This document shows positions 33,647 through 42,624 of a DNA stretch of 64,000 bases, piece by piece. A program made the translations under genes and the position numbers. Below the pieces are notes generated by a model, which had not been told where the DNA came from, did not search any database, and saw only the letters and a list, made by a program, of their open reading frames with translations. This DNA is from WHTX01 sp038255145 (GTDB lineage: Bacteria > Actinomycetota > Acidimicrobiia > Acidimicrobiales > CAIXPF01), in assembly GCA_038255145.1 (NCBI GenBank), contig JBBSLP010000008.1:50995-114994 (forward strand). The letters run 5' to 3'. The number at the start of each line of letters is the position of its first letter. Position 1 is the stretch's first letter.

Positions 33647-34774
33647 ATGCGCATCGCGATGATCGGGCAGCAGGGGATCCCTGCGCGCCACGGCGGGGTC
33701 GAGAAGGCGGTCGAGGAGCTCTCGGCCCGGTTGGCGGAGCGGGGCCACGAGGTCCACGTCTTCAACCGCTGGACGCCGGGGCGCAAGCTCCGCCGCCATC
33801 GGGGCATCCGCATCCGCTACGTGCCTGCCTTCGGTGGCAAGTACCTGGGCAACCTGACCCAGTCGGTCATGGGCACCGCGGCTGCGGCCGTCGGCGGCTA
33901 CGACATCGTCCACTTCCACGCCCTGGGCCCGTGCCTGGCCTCCCCCATCGCCCGCATGCGCCCCCACTCCCGGGTGGTGGTGACCTTGCAGGGTCGTGAC
34001 GACCAGCGGGCCAAGTGGAGCAAGCCGGCCAAGGTCATCCTCGGCCTGGCCGCGTGGATGTCGGCCAACGTGCCCCACGGTGGCATCGCCGTGTCCAAGA
34101 TGCTGCAGCGTGAGTTCGCCGACGAGTTCGGTGTGGACACCACCCACATCCCCAACGGCGTCTCCGCCCCCGGTGCCCCGGCCCCCGTGCAGGAGGATCC
34201 CCTCGAGCGCTTCGGCCTCGAGCCCGGCCGCTACCTGCTCAACGTGGGTCGGCTGGTGCCCGAGAAGGCCATCGACCACCTGCTGGCTGCGTTCCCCAAC
34301 GTGCCCGGCGACGTGCGCCTGGCCATCGTCGGCGGCTCCAGCCACACGGACGAGTACCAGGACAAGCTGGCGGCGCTGGCGGCCAAGGACCCGCGCATCG
34401 TCCTGACCGGACCCATCTACGGGGCCGAGAAGGACCGCATCTTCCGCAACGCCCTGGGCTACGTGATGCCCTCGCTGCTCGAGGGCCTGCCCCTGGCCCT
34501 GCTCGAGGCCATCTCCTACGGCCTGCCCGTGGTGGTCAGCGACATCGAGCCCCACCTCGAGGTGGTGGAGAGCGACGGCCCCGGGCACCGGGTGTTCCGG
34601 GTCGGGGACCTCGACCACCTGGCCAAGCAGGTCACCACCCTGGTCAACGAGGCCTCCCTCGAGCAGGAGGGTGCCCAGCTCCTCGAGGAGCGGGTGCTGG
34701 TCGAGTACTCGTGGGAGACGGTCACCGACAAGACCGAGGCCCTCTACGAACGACTGGTGACCGAGGCTCGCTGA
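33647..34774 (+). CDS. GT4 family glycosyltransferase, DUF1972 type
   Basis: A 375-residue GT-B enzyme whose N terminus, IAMIGQQGIPARHGGVEKAVEEL, is the DUF1972 signature found in rhamnosyl- and related glycosyltransferases. The C-terminal half has LNVGRLVPEKAIDHLL and the donor-site E-x7-E in EGLPLALLEAISYG. It is likely to add a sugar to the lipid-linked repeat unit at the inner membrane face. It follows the Wzz-like gene by 87 bp on the same strand. aroA comes 46 bp later with its own promoter-like box. Confidence 0.9.
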   Translation: MRIAMIGQQGIPARHGGVEKAVEELSARLAERGHEVHVFNRWTPGRKLRRHRGIRIRYVPAFGGKYLGNLTQSVMGTAAAAVGGYDIVHFHALGPCLASPIARMRPHSRVVVTLQGRDDQRAKWSKPAKVILGLAAWMSANVPHGGIAVSKMLQREFADEFGVDTTHIPNGVSAPGAPAPVQEDPLERFGLEPGRYLLNVGRLVPEKAIDHLLAAFPNVPGDVRLAIVGGSSHTDEYQDKLAALAAKDPRIVLTGPIYGAEKDRIFRNALGYVMPSLLEGLPLALLEAISYGLPVVVSDIEPHLEVVESDGPGHRVFRVGDLDHLAKQVTTLVNEASLEQEGAQLLEERVLVEYSWETVTDKTEALYERLVTEAR

Positions 34775-34803
34775 GCCCGCCCACCATCGGGGAATGCGGG
34801 CCC

Positions 34804-34820
34804 GGCGCTACCCTGGCGCC
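34804..34820 (+). promoter_or_regulatory. aroA -10 box (TACCCT) inside a short inverted repeat
   Basis: TACCCT (34809-34814) is flanked by GGCGC (34804-34808) and GCGCC (34816-34820), and stands six bases before GTG 34821. This supports a leaderless aroA mRNA and fixes the start codon. Confidence 0.5.
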
Positions 34821-36173
34821 GTGCCCGACCCGGTCCTCGACCTGCTGGACCTGGCCCGTCTGCCGGATCCCCTGGCCATCGACCAGGTCTCGGGTCCCCT
34901 GGACGCCACCGTCCGGGTGCCGGGATCCAAGTCGATCACCAACCGGGCGCTGGTCTGCGCGGCCCTGGCCGACGGCACCTCGGTGCTCGACGGCGCCCTG
35001 TTCGCCGAGGACACCGCGGCCATGCTCGGGGTGCTCGACGCCCTCGGCCTGCACGTGTCTACCCAGCCCGACGAGGCCCGCATCACCGTCACCGGCTGCG
35101 CTGGCCAACCGCCGCCGTCGACGACGCTGGTCGACGTGCGCCAGTCGGGGACCACGGCCCGCTTCGCCCTGCCGCTGTTGGCGTTGGGCACCGGGACCTA
35201 CCGGGTCACCGCCCACCCCCAGATGCAGGCCCGGCCCATGGCGGCAACCTTCGACGGTCTGACCGGGTTGGGGGCACGGATCGTGGGCCAGGGCCATGCC
35301 GGCCACCTCCCGGTCCAGGTGGAGGCGGGGCGGCTGCGATCGGGGGTTGTCCGGGTGCCCGGTGACGCCTCCAGCCAGTTCCTGTCGGGCCTGCTGCTGA
35401 TCGGTCCCTGCCTACCAGGCGGCCTGGTGGTCGAGCTCACCACCGAGTTGGTGTCGCAGCCCTACGTCGAGATGACCACCTCGGTGATGGCGGCGTTCGG
35501 CGCCGTGGTCGAACAGCCCAACGACCGCACCTTCGTGGTCGCCGCCGGCGGATACCGGGCCCGCGACTATGCGGTGGAGCCCGACGCCAGCGCGGCGTCG
35601 TACCCCCTGGCCGCGGCGGCCATCTGCGGGGGCCGGGTCCGGGTCACCGGCCTGGGCCCTGCGGCGATGCAGGGCGACACCGCCTTCGCCGACGTCCTCG
35701 CCGCCATGGGGGCGGGAGTCCGGCGCGACGCCGGGGGCACCGAGGTCACCGCCACCGCCGGCTCGTTGGACGGGGGCACCTTCGACCTGACCCACTTCTC
35801 GGACACGGCACAGACCCTGGCCGTGGTCGCCCCCTTCGCCCGAGCCCCGGTCACAGTGACCGGCATCGGCTTCATCCGCCGCAAGGAGATCGACCGGGTG
35901 GCCGCTGTGGCCACCGAACTGGCCCGCTGCGGGGTCACCGTGCACACCGACGCCGACGGGTGGACGATCATCCCGTCGACCCCCCGGCCTGCCGTGGTGC
36001 AGACGTCCGACGACCATCGAATGGCCATGAGCTTCGCCCTGCTCGGCCTGGTCACGCCGGGTATGGCCATCGCCGAACCCCGCTGCGTCGCCAAGACCTT
36101 CCCCGGCTACTGGGCCCTGCTGGCGCAGCTGACGGCATCGTCGAACGGCGCCAGCAGGGCGTCCGGGACCTAG
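34821..36173 (+). CDS. aroA: 3-phosphoshikimate 1-carboxyvinyltransferase (EPSP synthase)
   Basis: EPSP synthase joins PEP and shikimate-3-phosphate, step six of the shikimate pathway (cytosol). From GTG 34821 the protein has 450 residues, close to the actinobacterial norm. The substrate-binding motif is VPGSKSITNRAL; the PEP region is VRQSGTTARFALPL; the second domain has SASYPLAAAAI, FIRRKEIDRV and the closing TSDDHRMAMSFAL. An in-frame ATG at 34794 would add nine residues but lies upstream of the TACCCT box. It ends 18 bp before a convergent SGNH lipoprotein gene. It shares the MurA fold and chemistry, but the two are clearly separate families. Confidence 0.95.
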   Translation: MPDPVLDLLDLARLPDPLAIDQVSGPLDATVRVPGSKSITNRALVCAALADGTSVLDGALFAEDTAAMLGVLDALGLHVSTQPDEARITVTGCAGQPPPSTTLVDVRQSGTTARFALPLLALGTGTYRVTAHPQMQARPMAATFDGLTGLGARIVGQGHAGHLPVQVEAGRLRSGVVRVPGDASSQFLSGLLLIGPCLPGGLVVELTTELVSQPYVEMTTSVMAAFGAVVEQPNDRTFVVAAGGYRARDYAVEPDASAASYPLAAAAICGGRVRVTGLGPAAMQGDTAFADVLAAMGAGVRRDAGGTEVTATAGSLDGGTFDLTHFSDTAQTLAVVAPFARAPVTVTGIGFIRRKEIDRVAAVATELARCGVTVHTDADGWTIIPSTPRPAVVQTSDDHRMAMSFALLGLVTPGMAIAEPRCVAKTFPGYWALLAQLTASSNGASRASGT

Positions 36174-36191
36174 GGCTCCCGACCAGGTCGG

Positions 36192-36941
36192 TCAGCCGCA
36201 CACCGCCCTGAGGGCGGGCTTCAACGCGTCGTACCAGCCCTGGGCCAGGCGCTGCGCCGCCGCGGGGTTGGGATGGACACCGTCGACGGTGTCGTTGCCC
36301 TCGGCGAAGCCGCTGTTGAGGTCGACGTAGGTGACCTTGTCCGAGCCCAGGGCGGCGGCGAACACGTTGTAGTCGAACACCTGCTGCTCGATGGCCACCG
36401 CGGGCATGATGCCGGCCAGGTAGATGTGGGCCTGGGGGGCACCGGCCTGGAGGGCGGCGACCAGGTTGGCCAGGTCGGCCCCGACCTCGGCGGGGCCGTC
36501 GTAACCCCCGGCCGCATTGGGCTGGTAGAAGTCGTTCACCCCGGCGTAGACGAGGATGACGTCGGGATCGTCCGCCGTGGCCCAGGCCTGGGCCCGGGCC
36601 GCCAGCCAGTCGGCGGTCCGGCCGCCGTAGCCCTCGTGCTGGGGATCGACCAGGCCGGCCTGGTCGGGCTGGCCGTCGACCTGGGAGCCGACGAAGTCGA
36701 ACCGGCACCCGTCCAGCATCAGCAGAGCCTGCAGCGGGGCCCGGTAGTAGGGGCCGGCGGTGATGGAGTCACCCACGGCCATGATGCGCAGCGGCGGGCC
36801 GACCGTGGGCGGCGTGGCTATCGGGACCACTGAGGTCGTGGCGGCCGCGTCGGACGCCGGGGCCGCGGCAGCCGCCCCTTCACTGCAGGCGGCCGACGTC
36901 ACCAGGAGCGCGGCCATGAGAGGGATCCACCGTTTTCGCAC
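36192..36941 (-). CDS. secreted SGNH/GDSL hydrolase lipoprotein
   Basis: A 249-residue lipoprotein: basic n-region (MRKRW), hydrophobic core and a lipobox-like VTSAACS with the lipidation Cys at about residue 19, then an Ala/Thr-rich linker. The hydrolase domain has block I GDSITAG (nucleophile Ser), block III VYAGVNDFYQP and block V DGVHPNP (Asp/His). SGNH enzymes hydrolyse esters, including acetyl groups on surface glycans. It would be exported and membrane-anchored, so de-acetylation of the polymer acetylated by AlgI/AlgX is possible but unproven. Leaderless GTG start: TACCCT lies seven bases upstream. Confidence 0.85.
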   Translation of the reverse strand: MRKRWIPLMAALLVTSAACSEGAAAAAPASDAAATTSVVPIATPPTVGPPLRIMAVGDSITAGPYYRAPLQALLMLDGCRFDFVGSQVDGQPDQAGLVDPQHEGYGGRTADWLAARAQAWATADDPDVILVYAGVNDFYQPNAAGGYDGPAEVGADLANLVAALQAGAPQAHIYLAGIMPAVAIEQQVFDYNVFAAALGSDKVTYVDLNSGFAEGNDTVDGVHPNPAAAQRLAQGWYDALKPALRAVCG

Positions 36942-36948
36942 CCGGTCA

Positions 36949-36954
36949 AGGGTA
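36949..36954 (-). promoter_or_regulatory. -10 box (TACCCT) for the leaderless SGNH lipoprotein mRNA
   Basis: Minus-strand TACCCT, seven bases, then GTG 36941. It is the same hexamer as that of aroA. It lies 61 bp past the atpC stop, so the gene can be transcribed apart from the atp operon. Confidence 0.5.
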
Positions 36955-37008
36955 GCGGTCGACCTTCGAGACCTGGTCAGGCCCCGTGGCCATACCAGGA
37001 CACCCGGA

Positions 37009-37024
37009 CCGGGCTCAGGCCCGG
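37009..37024 (-). terminator. stem-loop over the atpC stop codon
   Basis: CCGGGC and GCCCGG form a six-pair stem with loop TCAG; the atpC stop is in the loop and right arm. It may end the atp operon. No T-tract is present. Confidence 0.35.
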
Positions 37025-37407
37025 GCCACGTCGAGACGGACGCTGGCCCACTGGCGGTCGGCTTGGGCCCGCTCGTCGTCGGGGTCGGCCCGCAGGCGCT
37101 CGTCGGCCTCGGCCAACTCGGCCTCGGCCGCGGCGATGTCGACGTCTTCGGCCACCATGGCCGTGTCGGACAGCACGGTGACCTTGTCGCCGTTCACCGA
37201 GATGAAGCCCCGGCTGGCGGCGATGGTTTGCGAGCGCCCGTCCTGGAGCAGCACCTTGACCGGGTAGGTGGCCAGCGCGCCGAGGAAGGGCACGTGCCCG
37301 GGGAGGAAGGCGACATCGCCGCCTTCCAGCGTCCGGGCGATGACCATGTTGGCGTCACCTTCGAACAGGATCCCGTCGGGGGAGACCAGCTCGACGTGGA
37401 GGGGCAT
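37015..37407 (-). CDS. atpC: ATP synthase F1 epsilon subunit
   Basis: A 130-residue epsilon subunit, part of the F1 central stalk that couples rotation to catalysis and can inhibit ATP hydrolysis. The N-terminal beta-sandwich is clear (LHVELVSPDGILFEGDANMV, LPGHVPFLGAL), followed by the helical hairpin with AEAELAEADERLRADPDDERAQ. Last gene of the operon; its ATG overlaps the atpD stop (TGATG). Length matches actinobacterial epsilon subunits, which are slightly shorter than that of E. coli. Confidence 0.95.
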   Translation of the reverse strand: MPLHVELVSPDGILFEGDANMVIARTLEGGDVAFLPGHVPFLGALATYPVKVLLQDGRSQTIAASRGFISVNGDKVTVLSDTAMVAEDVDIAAAEAELAEADERLRADPDDERAQADRQWASVRLDVARA

Positions 37408-38849
37408 CAGGAGGCCTCGTTGCGCAGGCGCACAGCCTTGGCCCGGGCGTCGTCTGCCCCACCCACCATGAAGAAGGCCTGCTCGGGCAGGTCATCGAGC
37501 TCACCGTTGACGATGAGCTCGAAGGACTCGACCGTCTCTTCCACCGGGGTGAACACACCGGACATGCCGGTGAACACCTCGGCCACGTACATGGGCTGGG
37601 AGAGGAAGCGCTGGATCTTGCGGGCCCGGGACACACTGAGGCGGTCCTCTTCGGACAGCTCGTCCAGACCGAGGATGGCGATGATGTCCTGGAGCTCCCG
37701 GTAGCGCTGGAGGATCTCCTGCACGCTGCGGGCCACCCGGTAGTGGCGGGCGCCGACGACCTCGGGGGCGAGGATGGTGGACGTCGAGGACAGCGGGTCC
37801 ACCGCCGGGTAGATGCCCTGGGCGGCAATGTCACGGGACAGCTCGGTGGTGCCGTCGAAGTGGGTGAAGGTGGTGAACGGCGCCGGGTCGGTGTAGTCGT
37901 CGGCGGGCACGTACACGGCCTGCAGCGAGGTGATGGAACGACCCCGGGTGGTGGTGATGCGCTCCTGCAGCTCGCCCATCTCGTCGGCCAGGGTGGGCTG
38001 GTAGCCCACGGCCGAAGGCATGCGGCCGAGGAGGGTGGACACCTCGGAGCCGGCCTGGACGAAGCGGAAGATGTTGTCGACGAAGAGGAGCACTTCCTGT
38101 CCCTCGACGTCACGGAAGTACTCGGCCACGGTCAGGGCCGACAGGGCGACGCGCAGGCGCACGCCCGGGGGCTCGTCCATCTGGCCGAAGATGAGGGCGG
38201 CCTTCTCGAGCACGCCCGACTCACCCATCTCGATGAGCAGGTCGGTGCCCTCACGGGTGCGCTCGCCCACGCCGGCGAACACCGACACACCACCGTGCTG
38301 GGTGGCCACACGGCGGATCATCTCGGTGATGAGCACGGTCTTGCCCACGCCGGCGCCACCGAACAGGCCGATCTTGCCGCCACGGAGGTAGGGGGTGAGC
38401 AGGTCGAGGACCTTGATACCGGTCTCGAACATCTCCCGCTTGGGCTCGAGGTCGGCGAACAGGGGGGCGGGACGGTGGATGTCCCAGTGGTCCCGGATGT
38501 CGCCGAGCTCCTCGGAGGTCACGTCGAGGGGCTCGCCGATCACGTTGAACACGTGACCGAGCGTGCCCGGACCCACCGGCATCTGGATGCCGTGGCCGGT
38601 GTTGCGCACCGGGGTGCCCCGACGGAGGCCGTCGGTGGGCTTGAGGGCGATGGCCCGCACCCGGCTGTCACCGATCTGCTGGGCGACCTCGGCCCGCACC
38701 GCCGTCTCGACCCCGTCGATGGTGACGTTGAACTCGATGGCGGTGTTGATCTCGGGGATGCCGTCGGGCGGGAACTCGACGTCGACCACCGGCCCGGCGA
38801 TGGCGACGATCCGGCCGTCCTTCAGCTTGGTGGGTTCGGTCATGGTCAC
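37407..38849 (-). CDS. atpD: ATP synthase F1 beta subunit
   Basis: The catalytic subunit of F1, 480 residues. Walker A is GGAGVGKTV, and the catalytic Glu follows in GVGERTREG. Walker B is EVLLFVDNIFRF, and the DELSEED-loop equivalent is LDELSEEDRLSVSRARK. All essential residues are present. It is the eighth structural gene in the operon order, 25 bp after atpG. It stops within the ATG of atpC, so the two are translationally coupled. Confidence 0.98.
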   Translation of the reverse strand: MTMTEPTKLKDGRIVAIAGPVVDVEFPPDGIPEINTAIEFNVTIDGVETAVRAEVAQQIGDSRVRAIALKPTDGLRRGTPVRNTGHGIQMPVGPGTLGHVFNVIGEPLDVTSEELGDIRDHWDIHRPAPLFADLEPKREMFETGIKVLDLLTPYLRGGKIGLFGGAGVGKTVLITEMIRRVATQHGGVSVFAGVGERTREGTDLLIEMGESGVLEKAALIFGQMDEPPGVRLRVALSALTVAEYFRDVEGQEVLLFVDNIFRFVQAGSEVSTLLGRMPSAVGYQPTLADEMGELQERITTTRGRSITSLQAVYVPADDYTDPAPFTTFTHFDGTTELSRDIAAQGIYPAVDPLSSTSTILAPEVVGARHYRVARSVQEILQRYRELQDIIAILGLDELSEEDRLSVSRARKIQRFLSQPMYVAEVFTGMSGVFTPVEETVESFELIVNGELDDLPEQAFFMVGGADDARAKAVRLRNEAS

Positions 38850-38874
38850 GGCTACGAGCTCCTGCGTACGACGT

Positions 38875-39867
38875 TCAGACGGAAAGAGGGGGGCTGGCGT
38901 GGCGGTCCGTGCGATCCAGGTGGATCGGGAAGACCCTGGTGCCGAAGGGGTGGTCGACGACCTCGTCGCCGTCGACCTGGCCTTCCTTGAGGCCTTCAGC
39001 GCCGCCGATGATCTCCATGATCTCGGTGGTGATCGAGTCCTGGCGGGCCCGGTTGAGGGCCCGGCTGAAACGGACGATCATCTCCTCGGCGTTGTCGGTG
39101 GCCGACTTCATGGCCCGCTGGCGGGCCGCGTGCTCCGACGCCGCCGCCTCGAGCAGGGCCGCGTAGAGGCGGGCCTCGACGTAGCGGGGCAGCAGGGCCT
39201 CGAGCACGCCTTCGGGGGAGGGCTCGAACTCGTAGCCGGCCACGCCTTCGGCCTTGCCGGCGCTACCGATGCTCTCGGCCGGCTGCAGGGGCATGAAGTT
39301 GCGCACCACCGGTCGCTGGACGCCCAGGGAGATGTACTCGGTGTAGACGAGCAGGACCTTGTCGATGGCGCCGCTGATGAAGCGGTCGGTGACGTACTCG
39401 GCGATCTCGCGGGCGTTCTCGTAGGTCGGCTTGTCCGAGACGCCCGACCACGAGCGGTCGATGGTGTAGTTGCGGAAGCCGAAGTAGCCCTCGGCCTTGC
39501 GCCCCACCAGCATCAGGTCGTAGTCCTGGCCCGCGGCCCGGGCCGCCTGGACCTCACGCTCGGCCGCTCGGAGCACGGAGCCGTTGTAGGCCCCGGCCAA
39601 CCCACGGTCCGAGCACAGGACGATGACGCCGAGCCGGTTGACCTCGGTCGTCTGCCGCAGCAGGGGGTGGTCGACGCTGGCGCCCGAGGCGGCCAGATCT
39701 TCGATCACAGTGGTGATCTGGCTGGCGTAGGGCTTGGCCCCGTTCGCCCGCTGCTGCGCCCGCACGACGCGCGACGCCGACATCAGCTCCATGGCCCGGG
39801 TGATCTTCTTGGTGGCCCTGGTGCTGGTGATGCGGCGACGGAGCATGCGCTCCTGAGCCCCGGCCAT
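38875..39867 (-). CDS. atpG: ATP synthase F1 gamma subunit
   Basis: The 330-residue rotor shaft of F1. The N-terminal helix RRRITSTRATKKITRAMELMSASRV and the C-terminal helix ending ALNRARQDSITTEIMEIIGGAEGL are the coiled coil inside the alpha/beta ring; the Rossmann-like middle has VLCSDRGLAGAYN. It is about 40 residues longer than the E. coli subunit: a middle insert (LEALLPRYVEARLY context) and a C-terminal addition (KEGQVDGDEVVDHPF and onward) of the sort seen in actinobacteria. It starts three bases after the atpA stop. Confidence 0.96.
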   Translation of the reverse strand: MAGAQERMLRRRITSTRATKKITRAMELMSASRVVRAQQRANGAKPYASQITTVIEDLAASGASVDHPLLRQTTEVNRLGVIVLCSDRGLAGAYNGSVLRAAEREVQAARAAGQDYDLMLVGRKAEGYFGFRNYTIDRSWSGVSDKPTYENAREIAEYVTDRFISGAIDKVLLVYTEYISLGVQRPVVRNFMPLQPAESIGSAGKAEGVAGYEFEPSPEGVLEALLPRYVEARLYAALLEAAASEHAARQRAMKSATDNAEEMIVRFSRALNRARQDSITTEIMEIIGGAEGLKEGQVDGDEVVDHPFGTRVFPIHLDRTDRHASPPLSV

Positions 39868-39870
39868 CGG

Positions 39871-41490
39871 CTACTCCCCGTCCCGGTCGATCTCTTCCTC
39901 GGGCAGCGTCGTCGGGGTGTCGACGAGCCGGCTCCGGGAAGCTGCCTGCGCCTCGACCGCCGGTTCCGGGCGACCCTCGGGGCCGGAGAACTGGTCGGCG
40001 AAGGCCCTGATGGCGGCCTCGAAGGCGGCCTCGTCGGGGATGTCACCCTTGGTGCGGATGGTCTCGACGATGTCGCTGTAGCGGGACCGGAACCAGTCGA
40101 GCAGCTCGGCCTCGAAGCGCTGCACGTCCACGACCTCGACGTTGTCGAGGTAGCCGCGGGTGGCGGCGTACAGGGAGATGACCTGGTCCTGCATGGACAT
40201 GGGCGAGTTCAGGCCCTGCTTGAGCAGCTCGGTGAAGCGGTAGCCCCGGTCGAGCTGGCTGCGGGACACGGCGTCGAGGTCGGAACCGAAGGCGGCGAAG
40301 GCCTGGAGCTCACGGAACTGCTGCAGGTCGGACTTGAGCGTGCCCGTGGCCTTCTTCATGGCCTTGGTCTGCGCTGCTGAGCCCACCCGGGACACCGAGA
40401 TGCCCACGTCCACGGCGGGACGGATGCCCGACTTGAACAGGTCGTCCTGGAGGTAGATCTGGCCATCGGTGATCGAGATCACGTTGGTGGGGATGTAGGC
40501 CGAGACGTCGCCGGCCTTGGTCTCGATGATGGGCAGGGCGGTCAGCGAACCGGCGCCACGCTCGTCGTTCAGCTTGGCCGCCCGCTCGAGCAGGCGGCTG
40601 TGCAGGTAGAACACGTCACCGGGGTAGGCCTCGCGGCCCGGTGGGCGGCGCAGCAGCAGGGCGATCTGGCGGTAGGCCTCGGCCTGCTTGGACAGGTCGT
40701 CGTACACGGCCAGGGCGTGGCCGCCGTTGTCCATCCAGTGCTGGCCCATGGCACAACCGGCGTAGGGGGCCAGGTACTTGAAGGGGGCGGGGTCCGAAGC
40801 CGGAGCCACCACCACCACCGTGTACTCCATGGCCCCGAGGGACTCGAGGGTGGCCACCGTCTGGGCCACCGTGGAGGCCTTCTGGCCGATGGCCACGTAG
40901 ACGCACTTCACGCCCAGGCCCCGCTGGTTGATGATGGCGTCGATGGCGATGGCCGTCTTGCCCGTCTTGCGGTCACCGATGATCAGCTCGCGCTGGCCCC
41001 GCCCGATGGGGATGAGCGAGTCGACGGCCTTGATGCCGGTCTGCAGCGGCTCGTGCACGGGCTTGCGCCCGGTGATGCCGGGGGCCTGGACCTCCATGCG
41101 CCGCATGGTCACGTCGACCAGGGGGCCCTTGCCGTCGATGGGCTCGCCGAGGCCGTTGACGACCCGGCCGAGGAGGCCATCGCCCACGGGCACGCTGAGG
41201 ATGTCGCCGGTGGCCCGGACGGTCTGGCCCTCTTCGATGTGGCTGACCTCGCCCAGCACCACGGCGCCGATCGTGTCCTCGTCGAGGTTGAGGGCCAGGC
41301 CCAGGGTGCCGTCCTCGAACTCGAGGACCTCGTTGACGGCGGCGTCGGGCAGGCCCGACACCTGGGCGATGCCGTCACCCACCACGGTGACCCGACCGAC
41401 CTGTACCGCGCCGGTCGACGGCGAGAAGCCGTCGAGGCCCTTGGTGATGGCGGCCAGGATGTCGGCGGTGTTGATGTTCAGGTCAGCCAT
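39871..41490 (-). CDS. atpA: ATP synthase F1 alpha subunit
   Basis: The 539-residue non-catalytic nucleotide-binding subunit. Walker A is GDRKTGKTA; the beta-barrel N domain has VGDGIAQVSGLPD. The conserved Arg finger region is RPAVDVGISVSRVGSAAQ. A roughly 25-residue C-terminal extension (PEPAVEAQAASRSRL and onward) is longer than in E. coli; mycobacterial alpha subunits have a similar extension that suppresses ATP hydrolysis, so it could work likewise here (inference). The ATG is 67 bp after the atpH stop. Confidence 0.97.
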   Translation of the reverse strand: MADLNINTADILAAITKGLDGFSPSTGAVQVGRVTVVGDGIAQVSGLPDAAVNEVLEFEDGTLGLALNLDEDTIGAVVLGEVSHIEEGQTVRATGDILSVPVGDGLLGRVVNGLGEPIDGKGPLVDVTMRRMEVQAPGITGRKPVHEPLQTGIKAVDSLIPIGRGQRELIIGDRKTGKTAIAIDAIINQRGLGVKCVYVAIGQKASTVAQTVATLESLGAMEYTVVVVAPASDPAPFKYLAPYAGCAMGQHWMDNGGHALAVYDDLSKQAEAYRQIALLLRRPPGREAYPGDVFYLHSRLLERAAKLNDERGAGSLTALPIIETKAGDVSAYIPTNVISITDGQIYLQDDLFKSGIRPAVDVGISVSRVGSAAQTKAMKKATGTLKSDLQQFRELQAFAAFGSDLDAVSRSQLDRGYRFTELLKQGLNSPMSMQDQVISLYAATRGYLDNVEVVDVQRFEAELLDWFRSRYSDIVETIRTKGDIPDEAAFEAAIRAFADQFSGPEGRPEPAVEAQAASRSRLVDTPTTLPEEEIDRDGE

Positions 41491-41557
41491 GAGCGGAGAT
41501 CTCCGGGCGAGGACGATGGGCGATCATGTGGTGGGCGGTCATGTGGGTCGATCGGTC

Positions 41558-42082
41558 TCAGAGCACTTCACGGAGCTGGGTGAGCCGGGTGCGCACCGAG
41601 CCGTCGATGACGGTGTCGCCGATCTGGGCGACGATGCCACCCATCACGGAGGGATCGACCACGACCTTGAGGTCGATGGGGCCGCCGGCGGCCTTCTCGA
41701 GCGCCGCGGCCAAGCGCTTCTCCTGCTCCGGCGTCAGCGGCACCGCGGTGCGCACGACGGCGAGGGAGCGGCTGCGGGCCACGGCGTTCTTGGCCACCAT
41801 GCCGTCGATGATCCGGGGCAGGTCGGAGGCGCGACCGGCGGCTACCAGCAGGGACAGCACGCCTACGGTCAGGGGCTCCACGTGGCCGCCCAGCAGCTCC
41901 TCGAGCACCTGCTGGCGCCGGGAGGCGGGGATGCGGGCGTCGGTGAGGGTCGCGCTCAGCTGGTCGTTGGACTCGAACAGCCGGGCGGCGCTGTAGAGCT
42001 GGTCGGCGATCAGGCCGGCGTTGGGTTCGATGCCGATGAGGGCCAGGACGGCGTCGGCGTAGACCTCGATGCGATCGGCCAT
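41558..42082 (-). CDS. atpH: ATP synthase F1 delta subunit
   Basis: A free-standing 174-residue delta subunit (OSCP-like), linking the peripheral stalk to the top of F1. N-terminal helices YADAVLALIG and the conserved C-terminal VDPSVMGGIVAQIGDTVIDGSVRTRL are present. In Mycobacterium delta is fused to a b-type subunit; here it is separate, like most bacteria. The ATG overlaps the atpF stop (TGATG). Length is normal for the family. Confidence 0.95.
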   Translation of the reverse strand: MADRIEVYADAVLALIGIEPNAGLIADQLYSAARLFESNDQLSATLTDARIPASRRQQVLEELLGGHVEPLTVGVLSLLVAAGRASDLPRIIDGMVAKNAVARSRSLAVVRTAVPLTPEQEKRLAAALEKAAGGPIDLKVVVDPSVMGGIVAQIGDTVIDGSVRTRLTQLREVL

Positions 42083-42624
42083 CAGCCGGTCCCTACCTTG
42101 TTGATGTAGTCGTCGATGAGCGCGGCTTGCGTCGACGGGTCGAGGTTACGACGAACGACGGTTTCAGCCGCACCCAGGGCCAGGGCGGACACCTCGGCCT
42201 GCAGGTCGGCGATGGCCTGGTTCTTCGACGCCTCGATGTCGGCCGCGGCCCGACGGCGCAGCTCGACGACCTCGTCGTCGGCCCGGGCCCGCAGCTGCAC
42301 GGCCAGCGACTCGGCCGTGGCGTGGGCCTCCTCGACGACCTTGGCCGCTTCGACCTCGGCGTTGGCCACCGCGGCCACCACCCGGTCACCGGCCGCCTCG
42401 GCCTCGGCCTTGGCCGCTTCGGCCGCGGAGAGCTCGTTGGCGATCTTCTCGGTCCGGCCCTTGAAGCCCGCGGTGATGGGTCCCCAGGCGAAGCGGTACA
42501 GCAGGCCCACCACGATGAGGAAGGCGGCCATGCTCCACCAGAGCTCGTTCTTGTCCCCGGGGAACAGGAAGCCGTTCTCGTGGTGCTCCTCGGCCGCCAG
42601 CAGCACTGCCACCTGCAGGCTCAT
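42082..42624 (-). CDS. atpF: ATP synthase Fo b-type subunit (downstream copy)
   Basis: A 180-residue peripheral-stalk subunit: a short N-terminal segment, one membrane helix (WWSMAAFLIVVGLLYRFAW), then a long charged coiled coil (GRTEKIANELSAAEAAKAEAEAAG) ending near the delta-binding region. It is one of two different b-type genes in tandem, so the stalk is probably a b/b' heterodimer. Its ATG overlaps the stop of the upstream b-type gene (ATGA), and its stop overlaps atpH. Which copy is b and which b' is uncertain. Confidence 0.93.
   Translation of the reverse strand: MSLQVAVLLAAEEHHENGFLFPGDKNELWWSMAAFLIVVGLLYRFAWGPITAGFKGRTEKIANELSAAEAAKAEAEAAGDRVVAAVANAEVEAAKVVEEAHATAESLAVQLRARADDEVVELRRRAAADIEASKNQAIADLQAEVSALALGAAETVVRRNLDPSTQAALIDDYINKVGTG

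Noticed and set aside
34900..36173. aroA as a glyphosate-resistant class
   Set aside because: The loop RQSGTTARF differs from the class II pattern, and sensitivity cannot be judged by eye.
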